Assembly (NCBI GenBank): GCA_001599755.1
Contig: BCHX01000008.1
Location: 1-64,000, forward strand
DNA from: Gliomastix tumulicola
Taxonomy: Eukaryota > Ascomycota > Sordariomycetes > Hypocreales > Bionectriaceae
Direction: 5' to 3'
Length of the DNA stretch: 64,000 bases
A program made the position numbers and the translations under genes. The notes under the pieces were generated by a model. It ran no database searches and was not told the DNA's origin. It saw only the letters and a list, made by a program, of their open reading frames with translations. This document shows, piece after piece, positions 54,533 through 64,000 of the stretch. Position 1 is the stretch's first letter. Each line of letters starts with the position of its first letter.

Positions 54533-56483
54533 ATGTTCAATTTCAAGTTCAAGCATCCGTACGCCTGGCTCTTCTGCACTTTTGCAGCCTTGGGAGCATG
54601 GCTGTACGGGTATGATGGCGTCTACTTCACTGGCGTCACGGCTTCGGGTACGTGCAATTCTCTCCTCTCTGGATTATCTCGTGATGCCCTTCTTCGAAGC
54701 CTCACCCATCTCTCCGAGTGGCAACCCACTGACGAGAGATTCTAGATGTCTTCAATCGCAATTTCGGCACCTTGCACTCTGATGGGACATACTCCATCAC
54801 CCCTTCTGATCTGTCCACCATGACTTCCATGATCAACCTCGGCGAACTAATCGGATCTCTCTCGTCGGCGCCCATCAACGACTACTTTGGCCGCAAAGGA
54901 GGTTGGATTGTCGGTTCTGTGTTCGTCATAGTCGGTGTCGTGCTTCAGATTATCACCAACTCCCAGCAGGCCTTTATCAGTGGCGGACGTGCCATCCTGG
55001 GCTTTGGCGTTGGTGTGTTCTGCGCAACGTCCCCCCTATACATTGCCGTAAGTCGACGTCGTTGAAGTTCTCCTCATTGTGCTGGACCAGCAGCTGATAC
55101 TTGCTCCCTCTCAGGATGTTGCGCCCGCCGAGATCCGAAGCCCCCTCCTCATGTTCTGGCAGCTCAGCCTATCGGTGTCCCAGGTCGTCGCTGCAGGCCT
55201 GAACAAGGGCGTTTCCACTGACCAAACATCCCTCGCCTGGCGTCTTCCGACAGCTCTACAGCTCGTCTTTCCCGGATTCGTCATGGCCACGGTCTGGTTC
55301 ATCCCGGAGTCCCCGCGCTGGCTCGTCCGACGCGGCAAGGACAGCAAAGCAACTACGGCCCTCCACCGGATTCACGCCGAAGACGCAAACTACGACCCCG
55401 CAGTAGACATTGTTGCCATCAAAGACACCATAGAGCTTGAGTCGGCCAGTGTGGCCGAGAGCTCATGGATCAGCCTCGTGAAGAATCCCATCGAGCGCCG
55501 AAAGGTTCTATACTCGGCCGGGGCTCTAATCGCCCAGCAAATCAACGGCATCCAGTGGTTCTACTACTTCGGCACTGTCTTCGCCAAAGCCATCGGGCTC
55601 TCAGATCCGTTCCTCATGACCCTCATTGTCTTCATCATCCAGATCTTTGTCGTCTTAGCCGCGCTCGTGGTGTCAAACCGTCTCCCCCGCCGCCCTCTGA
55701 TGATCACCTGCACGTCCATTATGATGTTGTCCATCTTCATCGTCGGTTGCATGGGAATCAACAGTGACGGAAAATACGTTCCGCCTGTCAACGGCAAGGT
55801 CATTATCAGCTTCGTCATCATCGAGATTGTTGCTGCGAATTTCTCGTGGGGACCATTGGGTTGGGTAATAGTAAGTCACTGAGACATCGTTGGCTGTTGT
55901 CATCTATCTATCCGGCCTACTTCTCCTTTCTGCCCCGTTCATCATGTGCTTTTGCCGAGATCTAATTAAGTTATTCAGGCTTCAGAGATGGCAGTTGGCC
56001 CTAACAGAAATAAGATCTATGCCATTGCCGTAGCATGCTTCTGGGTACGTTCAAACGTCGGCTTACTTTCTTACCGTCATACACCCACGACTAACCCCAG
56101 AAATGCAGATCTCCATCTGGGTGTCAGTCTTCACACTGCCATACATCTACTACACAGCCAATCTGGGACCGAAGACTGGATTCGTCTACACCGGGCTTTG
56201 CTCCATTTCTCTTGCATACGCGTACTTCTGCGTCGGTGAAGTCAGTGGTCGGTCCATGGAAGAGATTGAAGGCTTCTTCCAGAACGTGCGTCCCATCCGA
56301 ACTTCCGCTCTTCCCTCTTCAACTGTCTTCTCTCGCTAACTGGATCGTCATTGATAGCAAATCCCGGTCAAGGAGTGGCGCAACCAGCCTCGGCTGCAGC
56401 ACCCCACTGCTGCTCCGAAGAGCACCGAAGTCGATGAGACCGGGGAGAAAGCGGAGGAAACTACAGTCGTTCACCAAGTGTGA
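54533..56483 (+). CDS. MFS sugar porter
   Basis: Six exons: 54533-54647, 54746-55047, 55115-55870, 55979-56044, 56109-56285, 56358-56483; 513 residues in phase. Landmarks: WLYGYDGVYFTGV in helix 1, NDYFGRKGGWIVG, PAEIRSPLLMFWQLS, IPESPRWLVRRGK, LIAQQINGIQWFYYFG (the QQ-NG sugar-binding motif) and GEVSGRSMEEIEGFF near the C terminus. A proton-coupled sugar importer of the plasma membrane. Its divergent partner is the GH32-like gene, which points to sucrose or a short fructan as substrate (inference). The C-terminal tail is charged. Confidence 0.92.
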
Positions 56484-56590
56484 ACAAGCAAAGGACCACA
56501 TTCCAACGCCATTGCGAAAGCTCAAAGAACGTGTATCATTATTGCGAACCGACATTTCCTATCGATAGCTCGACCTGATGTGAACTATGT

Positions 56591-57731
56591 TTACAGAAGC
56601 CATCGATCAAAGTCAAAGGCCGACTCGGCATTGCCAGCTTCAATCCCAACCTCCTTCAAAGCCTCCCAGTTAGTGTCGTCAATGCCAACCTCATAGTCCC
56701 ATCCGTGATGAGGGTCAGGATTCGGAAGAATCTGCCAGTAGAACCAGGGAATACCCGCTGCCGTAATGCTCCGAGCCCATTTGCGGATGTTGTCATCTCG
56801 CGTGCCGACGTCGAGAGGGTTTCCGCCGTTACAGTTGTTGTTAGAGGCGTCGGTGTAGCACGCTCCCCATTCCTGCATGATGAGAAGCTTGCCGGCATTC
56901 TGAGCTCGCGTCACGTACGGCTGCAGGGCCGAGGCCTCAAAGTCCCCGACGCCGTAGGCATGAATCGCCAACACGTCGAGGGCCGCGCAGTCAAAGTACG
57001 GATCCAGGAGGCTGTTGGCAAGGTACGATCCTCCTCCTGTAGAAACAAGGATGTCCGAGCTACCGTTGAGGTTCTCCTTGATAGCCTCGGCCATAGTGCA
57101 CTGCCACGACGCAAGGGCGCTGGGATTGCCTTGGGGATGCATGGCCTCGTTCTGCGCCTCAAAGGCAAAGATGTACTCGGAGCTCTCGCTCCAAGGCTTG
57201 CCGTTGTGCGGATTCACGTGAGCCAAGACATGGGCGATGCGGTTCCGGAAGTAGCCAATGGCATCGCTGTTGGTGTAGAAGTCCCCAGTTCCGTACCATT
57301 CTCCGTAGAAGTCCCGGTTGCCCTCGAGGGCGTTGTAGCTGTGGATGGAGATCAACAGCTTGATGCCGTAATCAGCAGCCGTGACCATAAAGTCGTCTAG
57401 ACGACTGAGCACCGTATCATCCCAGTCGTCAGGCCCGCTTCCTTGGAGGCCATTGAATTCGTTGATGGGAGTCCCCTTGGGCTCCCCAGATTGACCTAGA
57501 AACAGCAAACGTGTTGGCTAACATCATTCGCCGTGGGAAATGGTATTACGCAGCAGACCTACCATCTAGCCATACACGGAGGACCTTGACGCCCGCGTCC
57601 TGGAGACCACTGAGCAGGTACGAGGATTGCTCGGAAGTGAGTCCTGGTGCATAATACAGGTTCGAGGCAGAGAAGGAGTTGGCGGCCAAGGCGCCGGCCG
57701 AGAAAAGAGACAGTGCGGAGAGGAACTTCAT
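56591..57731 (-). CDS. Secreted GH5 endo-beta-mannanase-like enzyme
   Basis: Exons 57731-57563 and 57495-56591 (67-bp intron) give 357 residues. A signal peptide MKFLSALSLFSAGALA precedes the mature protein. Catalytic residues: acid/base E173 in FEAQNEAMHP and nucleophile E265 in IMQEWGACY. LISIHSYNALEGNRDFYGEW and FYWQILPNPDP fit GH5 subgroups that cleave beta-mannan. No carbohydrate-binding module is attached. It acts outside the cell on hemicellulose. It is convergent with the sugar porter. Confidence 0.88.
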
Positions 57732-58503
57732 CGTGTCGACTTTGCCCACACTCAGGTGTTGAAACGGGCAATTTCTTGAGGGAAGAAGAATGCACGAGAG
57801 CGAAGTGAAGATTTATGTACATCTTCATGGCGAGCTAGCCTAGTGATGAATCCAATTCGGGGATCTCGTCTTGCCCCTGAGGAAGAGCGCCACCCCGCCG
57901 CCATCGCAGCTTGCAGGATGCTGATCTCTACCGGGCCTAGCAGGAGACAGATCGGTTCGCTGGCCAGCATCCCCATGTGGTTGGTGATCTCCACCATCGC
58001 GCCTTGGCCACGGCAGGCAGCCGTGATCCAACGGGTGAACATCAGTGGAGTGACTTGCCGAGGCTCCTGATGAAACAACCTGTAAACAATGCCTGTGCAT
58101 TGCTCCAGGAGTGGAGGGAACCTCCGCGGGAACCTAAGGCCCGGAGAACATATATCGATTGGTCTGGCGTAGCTTGAATTACGCCGCCGCCCAAGAGAGC
58201 CGAGAAGAGATTTGAGTCCTTGGTGGCCAACGTGATGCCAATCAATTCGTACTGAACATACTTCCTTCCTCAGTTGCGACGGATGCTGTTCTGGTAGTCG
58301 CTCACCTGATTACCTGTGCAAAATAAAGGTCACGCAGCAGTTATAAATGGATATTCAGACTTCGATTTGTATATGCTCGCCTAGATATTCACCCCTCCAT
58401 TGACATCTAAAGCGCCAATCCTTCCTTCTGCTAATTACTCGGTAGATCGTCAATCTCACCATGTCGTCGGGCTGCCCAGGATGGTGCTCCCAATGTCATT
58501 TTC
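57732..58503. other. Intergenic, no gene seen
   Basis: 772 bp with scattered short frames, none with a domain. Carries the GH5 promoter and the 3' flank of the hydrolase gene. Confidence 0.45.
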
Positions 58504-59849
58504 TCAAGGCTCAAGGCCACTCTGAACCAAGAAATCGATGATCTTGCCATAGGATGTGGGCCAGGAGTACTCCTATCATGAAGTTTATGTCAGCACTGTA
58601 TCAAACATCCCAGCATTGAACTGGCTGTACGAGTGAGCCAATGTCTTACCAGGTTCAGGCCATGGCCCGCGCCATCAAGAGTGATGGCCTTGAAGGGTGT
58701 AGCATGAGGGAACTGGGCCTCGGAAAGCTCGGCAATGGACGTAATATTGGTGTTATCACCCACGTTGTAGCAGTTGCCTCCGCAGAAAACGATGTCGTGT
58801 TCTAGATGATGAAGAGGTAATTAATTGCCGCTCAATCGCTGTTCGGAAGGGCACTGGGAGCTTACCGCCAACAATAACAAGAGCCGGCCCATCCATCTGG
58901 CTCTTGCCTGCGGTGGCAAGGTCAAAAGTAGCGAGCTCGCCTAGGGCCACTAGAGAATGTCAGTAAGCTGGGAGCCAGTGGTCCTAATAACATGCGTTGT
59001 TTGAACGGATATGCACTCACGTGGCTCAGCATCCGCGTAGGCAGCATCAAGCACTCCCGGTTCGAACTGGCCCGGCGCAAAGAAAATCGTGTGTACAGCT
59101 GTCTTGTCGCCCTGCAAGGTATATCCGTGCGGGTAATCACTCCGGGACGCAGCGTCAACAAGATGAAGTGCGATCGGCGCAAGTCCGGCAGTGTCTCGGG
59201 CGTGGGAGAACCCGGTCAAAACCACACCATCTGTAAGCTCCGGCGCGGAAACAGAAAGGCCATAAGTGATGGAAGAGCCGAGCGAATGGCCGACGTGGAT
59301 GACTTTCTCAAAGGTCGCCTCGATCTCGGGGACGTCTCCATTGCGCACCAAAGAGGTGAGCTCGGCCAAGGCGGCTATCTCGATGGGTGTCTGATATTCC
59401 TTGATGGGATCAAGGCGGCTGGAAGCGCCCAGGCCCAGCCTATCGTAGCTGAGCGTAGAGTAGCCATGATCGAGGAAGAAGTTCACATAGCTGTAGTTGT
59501 GGTTGTTGTAGCCGAAATCCCAGTAGCTGCGATCAAAGCCAATACCGTGAGTCAAGACCTGCAGTGTCTTCCCCGGTCCGCCGTGTGGCTGGCAGTAGGT
59601 AGCCCGGAGGCTGAACGTGCCGGAGACATTGGTGAACACGGGAGCAGGAGGGGCCGCGGACCGATCTGCTCCGACATTGTTGAGAATGAAGTTCGTTACC
59701 TCGATGTCGGATTGGGGTGGTGGGAAGTTGAGAGCGAGATTCTGCGACGAGATCGTGATGGGGACATCGAAGTCTCGGCAGTTTCTTGCACAAGCCTGCG
59801 TCGTGGCAGCGAGGAGAGCAACTCCGGTGGCGAGAGTAAAGTCCTTCAT
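58504..59849 (-). CDS. Secreted alpha/beta hydrolase
   Basis: Four exons: 59849-59021, 58949-58866, 58801-58650, 58572-58504; 377 residues in phase. The signal peptide MKDFTLATGVALLAATTQACA is followed by a mature region rich in beta structure. Fold landmarks: oxyanion-loop THGIGFDRSYW, LSYDRLGLGASS, nucleophile elbow HVGHSLGSS with S189, and a candidate catalytic His in LDGAGHGLNL close to the end. Family members hydrolyse esters or related bonds; no substrate can be named. The small third and fourth exons complete the fold, so a two-exon reading would lose the catalytic His. Confidence 0.86.
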
Positions 59850-60552
59850 TGCTGATGGGGGATAAAGCTGAAGATATGAACAGGGCAAGTGTTGTTCGGT
59901 TACAGTAAATTTGTAGTGAGTCTGTAGATATGTGGTTGGATTCTCTCAGACGTATAGCAGGCACACCAGCAACCTTTATACTCGAGGAGACAAGGTCAGG
60001 CGGCGCGACAAAACAACCGATACTGCGACATTTGGAATTGCAATCTGACTACATAGAAAGCCGTCACCCTCACCCCAGTCTCCTTGAAGACCATGTGATC
60101 TATGCTGACAAAGGCCAGTTCTTCTCTAATGCCCGATGAAGTGCCCTGGCTCGTCGCCTGCTCTTGGTGTCCTTCTGAGCCATTCCAAAGCGACCAGTCC
60201 CTTGTGTAAGAATTCCAAATTGCCCCTGGCTGGCTCAGCAGGGACCAGCTCTGGCACATTATTTCAAATATGCTGACACCACCCCCACATTATGGTCGGC
60301 GTAGAAGGCTTAGCTTTCGCCTATACCTCCGCAAGTCACTCACTAATCCCGGTTTATATCGCTCTTCACGGCCCTCTAGCGGGGCCTCATGATCCTCCTC
60401 ATCTTCTTTCTGGTCACGCCGTTGACCAAGCTTCAAAAGAAGGCGGCTGAGTGAGATCAAGTGCGTTGCCAAATGTCAAGGCTCCTCTGGCATCATTTGC
60501 GCAGTCGCCGACATTGCGACATGCCGTTGTTGCAGCTGTCAGTCAGGCCGAG
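59850..60552. other. Intergenic, no gene seen
   Basis: Holds the hydrolase promoter. If the HET pseudogene to the right once had a complete 5' end, nothing recognisable of it remains here. Confidence 0.45.
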
Positions 60553-61607
60553 TGACTGTATGAATATGTCCAAGAGGGACAAGAGTGCGCCGACGGCCAA
60601 TCGGCCGTGGAGGCGCTTTGCGTTGACCAGGACTCCTTACACGTTAAAGGCGTCCTCGCAGCCACAATAGTCGACGTGATAGAAATCCCCGAGTTGATTG
60701 TCCCTAACAACGAGGAATGTGGCGAGAAAGAGAGTGAGAGTGCCGCAGGGCAGACACCGCCGCTTCCTCCATGGGTAGCATTTATCAAGAAGGTTGCAGA
60801 AAAGCTCGATCTCTCCGCCGATGCACCATATCGCCCACTACTCCGCGGGAGCATCGTCGAAGCACTCTGCTACGCGCTCTCAGGGGGCGGCCTTGTCAGA
60901 GACCACCTCTCGGAGGAGATGATTGCGTCCGACGCGCCGAGCCTCGCGCAGTTCAAGCGCGTCGTCAACTTCGCCCTCGACTTCAGTGACGAGGACATGA
61001 AACCAGGTGCAGCACAGCCAGATGAGGCTGTAAAGGGAGAAGTCCTGGCATGCGCCACCATCATGGCCAAAGAGTGTAGCGAAAACATCTTATTTCTCAC
61101 GGAAGAGGGCCATGTTGTGTTAGGACCGGCGGCTACACAGCCTGGCGACCAGATCGCCGTGATTCTCGGGTGCATGAGACCTTTGTTGCTGCGGTGCCGA
61201 AATCGGAACGAGGACGATATCACCGATCCTGGGGAAGAAAACGGTCAACAACCCACAAATACATTCAGCATAGTCGGGCCGTGCCACGCACACGGCTTGA
61301 ACTGGGGAGAGGCCGTACTTGGACCCTTGCCGCAGGGCACAACGCTCATTTGGAGCTTTTCGGGACCATTCGGCAATCTAATCCTGTATTCCGGGATAAG
61401 GATGGAAATGAGGAGACAGTAGCGGATCCGCGGATCGACTGGGACATGCTGAAGACCGACGATATGAAGCGCTCGTTTGTACAGAAACAAGCCTCAGCTG
61501 CTGACGTGCTTCTGGGTGGGACAGAGGAGACAACGTATTATCGGAGGCCAGACGTGGAATATTTTGGGAGGAAAGGGGTGAGACTGAGAACGCTCATTCT
61601 GGTATAA
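60553..61607 (+). pseudogene. HET-domain gene remnant, 5'-truncated and frameshifted
   Basis: The frame opens without an ATG after a stop near 60550 and starts in the middle of a HET domain (EALCVDQD, compare the intact gene at 45338). The first HET block with the SYxWG-type motif is missing. The C-terminal HET landmark FSIVGPCHAHGLNWGEAVLG is present. The reading then ends at 61422, while a second frame to 61607 carries the expected remaining tail (PVFRDKDGNEETVADPRIDW). So at least one indel and a 5' loss are present. It is most likely dead; an unrecognised 5' exon cannot be fully excluded. Confidence 0.75.
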
Positions 61608-62365
61608 TGGCTGTGAAGCAGTGAGTTCCTGAAAAGAAACGGCTACAGTTCTGGTGCAAGACTGAAGTGTCAATTGAGGAGCGGAACATGTACTGAAGTG
61701 AGCAACTTTGTTACTGGCTGGGACTATCTGTATGCTCTAGGTAATAACTGCCACAAACTTCTCGTCTCTAGGGTCGTCTTTGACTCGCTGTCTGTGTTCT
61801 TCACCTTTGACCCTCCCTCCTACAAACCCCAATATGCCAGAAGACTTCTCCTTTTCTAACGAACCGCATTTTCTACTTAGGGCAGTTTTCCTGGAAGATC
61901 CTCGCTGTCAAAGGTCCATTGGCTGGCCTTGTGAAGGCACGCCGGGACGGTTCGAGAATGGCATCATTACCGGGTGTTGTGGCGTGGGAGGCAGACCTTT
62001 CCCATTATAGCATCACCGAGGACGGTGGAGCGGCACATACAATGGCGCGCAACACAGAAGAAGTGTGGACTGTAATTGATGGTGAATGCGTGGGGTCATG
62101 CAGAGGAAAGAATGGGGTTCTTTCACAAGGGATGGATGGATGGATGGTAGGAGTACGATCATGTAGAGTCATCTCCAGTCTGGCACTGGTCGTCTGTCGT
62201 TGCCTGGCGACAGACGGAATGTTAATTGTTAACCAGAAGCAAACTGAGACACGCCTAGGTAGGCGTTTGATTCACACAGTCTTGGCTGTAGACGGCCTGG
62301 AAATTTGTCACTTAACAACATTGCTTCCTTTCTGACTACTTCCCAATCTACCATATCAACGAGTG
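61608..62365. other. Intergenic, no gene seen
   Basis: No supported gene. A frame of 138 codons at 61919-62335 has no domain. A gatg-rich run (ggatggatggatgg) lies at about 62130-62145. Confidence 0.45.
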
Positions 62366-64000
62366 TCACTGTAGTACCGCCGACGGCCCAGTGGGCCAGA
62401 CGTGCTCTTTTGACAAGCCGCCATCGCTTCGATGCTCCTCCTCCGCCCAGGAAGGATAGTCTACATATCCCTCGGCTTTTCCAACCTCGTAGAATAGATC
62501 CCGAATATACTTGGTAACCGGCAGTAGCCTCTGAATCCTGGTAGGCAGATCCGGGTTACTGAGAAATGTTCGACCAAACGCTACGAGCACCTGCCGGCCC
62601 TTCTCAGCTTCCGAATCTGCCTTCTGGCGCGCCGAGTGAGCGTTGTAGCCGCCGGCAAAGATGACGGGCGACGTCTCACCCCAAATGTCGGCGGCGAACT
62701 GCACAGATTCGGCGGCGGCATCGCTGGGGACGTCCATCGGCCCCTGCACACGACTCTCGATGACATGCAAGTAGCTGAGCCGGAGATCGCTTAGTCCAGC
62801 GACAAGGTGAGAGAACTGGGGGACGGGATCCGCCATGCGCATTCCGTGATGCCGGCTCCAGGGGCTGATGCGGTAGCCGACTCTGTCTGGCCCAATGGCA
62901 TCGGCCACGGCCTTTGCCACGGCGAGGGGGAACCGGCAGCGATTCTCGATCGAGCCTCCCCACCGGTCGTTGCGGTTGTTAGACACGTCTTGCGTGAACT
63001 GGTCGAGGAGATAGCCATTAGCGCCGTGCAGCTCGACGCCGTCGAAACCAGCCAGGATGGCCTTTTTCGCCGCCTCCCGAAACTCCCCTATCACATCTTG
63101 GAGCTCCTCCTCATGGAGCGGTCGTGGCACGGGCGAGTCTGGCCCAACTGGCACGTTCCCGCTCGAGATGGCCTCGGCGCCCTGCTCGAGCGCCCCAGCC
63201 CGTATAGCCCTCCCGACCACCCATAGCTGCATGTAGATGAAGGAGTCCCTCGCGTGTACCGCGGCGGTGACCCCTTTCCAGGCATCCACCTGGGCATCGG
63301 TCCAGATACCGGGTGTGTTAGGCGGCGAGGCTGAGCGAGGCGAGATGGCCGTAGCCTCGCTAATGAGGAGCGTTCCAGGGACACTAGCCCGCTGAGCGTA
63401 GTACTCGACCATGAGGGGCGTTGGTACAAAGTCAATGGCGGCCCTTCGTCTTGTCATTGGCGCCATGACAATGCGGTGAGAGAGGGAGGCACGGCCGACT
63501 TTGATGGGGGCGAATAGGTTGGAATCCTTCAGAGTGGTCTGATACTTCCACTGCTCTAACCAACCCGCGGCCCATTCGGAGCTGACAGCAGGAAGCTCTT
63601 TGAGGGTGGTGCTCAGTGCTGAAGATTTGATCGTCTCAAAGGCCGGCCGTGGATCACGTTTCAGCAGTCCAGTGAAAAATGGCAACAGCTTGAAAGCAGA
63701 CAAGTTACCTTGGACATTGCTTCCCCCAGATTCTCCCAGTGCTACCGCGTGAAGCGCCTTGACCCAGCCATCCAAGCTGATGATCTCCACTGGCCGGTCG
63801 TTCTTGATGCTGCCATTCAAGCATCTGGCCACAACCGGGAGGAGAGATTCCTTCCACCGGACGGTTCGCGGGTTCACGGCGTGCACAATCAGTGCAGCTC
63901 CCGAAGACGGGGGGGCCGCAGTGGCCATTTCGAATATTGCTGCTGAGAGGAGGTCAACGGGAATCCAGTCCACTGTCTCGTTGCGGCCCAACGTCTCGGG
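62366..64000 (-). CDS. NRPS-like thioester-reductase end fused to an Old Yellow Enzyme domain (partial, 5' end outside window)
   Basis: One uninterrupted frame of at least 541 residues runs to the right edge, so the N terminus is missing. Residues 1-148 (numbered from 63991) look like the end of an adenylate-forming reductase (NAD-binding type): ETVDWIPVDLLSAAIFEM, HAVNPRTVRWKESLLP, SLDGWVKAL, FKLLPFFTGLL and AGWLEQW. After a linker of about ten residues, an OYE barrel begins at LFAPIKVGRASLSHRIVMAP with FMN- and substrate-site motifs ELHGANGYLLDQF (His and Asn), DRWGGSIENR and VGYRISPWS. No ATG precedes the OYE part, and no splice sites lie at the join. The predicted chemistry is reduction of a carrier-bound acid plus reduction of an activated alkene. 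Confidence 0.82.
   Translation of the reverse strand, partial: PETLGRNETVDWIPVDLLSAAIFEMATAAPPSSGAALIVHAVNPRTVRWKESLLPVVARCLNGSIKNDRPVEIISLDGWVKALHAVALGESGGSNVQGNLSAFKLLPFFTGLLKRDPRPAFETIKSSALSTTLKELPAVSSEWAAGWLEQWKYQTTLKDSNLFAPIKVGRASLSHRIVMAPMTRRRAAIDFVPTPLMVEYYAQRASVPGTLLISEATAISPRSASPPNTPGIWTDAQVDAWKGVTAAVHARDSFIYMQLWVVGRAIRAGALEQGAEAISSGNVPVGPDSPVPRPLHEEELQDVIGEFREAAKKAILAGFDGVELHGANGYLLDQFTQDVSNNRNDRWGGSIENRCRFPLAVAKAVADAIGPDRVGYRISPWSRHHGMRMADPVPQFSHLVAGLSDLRLSYLHVIESRVQGPMDVPSDAAAESVQFAADIWGETSPVIFAGGYNAHSARQKADSEAEKGRQVLVAFGRTFLSNPDLPTRIQRLLPVTKYIRDLFYEVGKAEGYVDYPSWAEEEHRSDGGLSKEHVWPTGPSAVLQ

Noticed and set aside
61919..62335. Plus-strand frame of 138 codons before the fusion gene
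   Set aside because: No domain, simple-sequence content, and no splice pattern or neighbour support.

Overview
The window reads as nuclear DNA of a filamentous ascomycete (Pezizomycotina, probably a Sordariomycete). Evidence: many short introns (about 48-118 bp) with GT/AG ends and CTAAC/CTGAC-like branch sites, several Zn2Cys6 and bZIP regulators, HET-domain genes, fungal MFS porters, and AT-rich islands whose pattern suggests RIP (C:G to T:A change in repeats). The species cannot be named from the sequence alone. Gene models below were spliced by hand so that reading phase closes; none has transcript support.

Left part (1-12 kb): 1-3480 is repeat DNA. A heavily AT-mutated copy (about 930-1510) and a much less mutated copy (about 2760-3340) of the same element lie 1.83 kb apart. 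A zinc-type alcohol dehydrogenase runs into a second AT island and loses its last residues. Next come a bZIP regulator divergent from an acetoacetate-decarboxylase-family enzyme, an aminoglycoside-phosphotransferase-like kinase and an unrecognised three-exon gene.

Accessory island (13.6-20.7 kb): four same-strand genes form the least ordinary part of the window. They are two coiled-coil/low-complexity proteins, a JmjC dioxygenase with an AT-hook, and a fungal PD-(D/E)XK nuclease-like protein. Microsatellites and degenerate repeats lie among them. A gene-free stretch and an AT island follow (20.7-22.1 kb).

Right part (22-64 kb) is a run of catabolic modules, each with its own regulator. (a) 22.1-28.6 kb: GH35 beta-galactosidase, MFS sugar porter, Zn2Cys6 factor. 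(b) 29.3-35.7 kb: Zn2Cys6 factor, DHA2-type efflux porter, FMN-dependent monooxygenase. (c) 36.6-44.9 kb: Dur3-like urea transporter, arylsulfotransferase-like protein, Dal5-like permease and Zn2Cys6 factor, with GATA elements. (d) 45.3-49 kb: HET protein and secreted lipase. (e) 49.7-57.7 kb: Zn2Cys6 factor, GH32 fructosidase-like enzyme, MFS sugar porter, secreted GH5 mannanase-like enzyme. (f) 58.5-64 kb: secreted alpha/beta hydrolase, a broken HET gene, and at the right edge a partial gene that fuses an NRPS-like thioester-reductase end to an Old Yellow Enzyme domain.

The two observations most worth following are the JmjC/coiled-coil/PD-(D/E)XK island and the reductase-OYE fusion.
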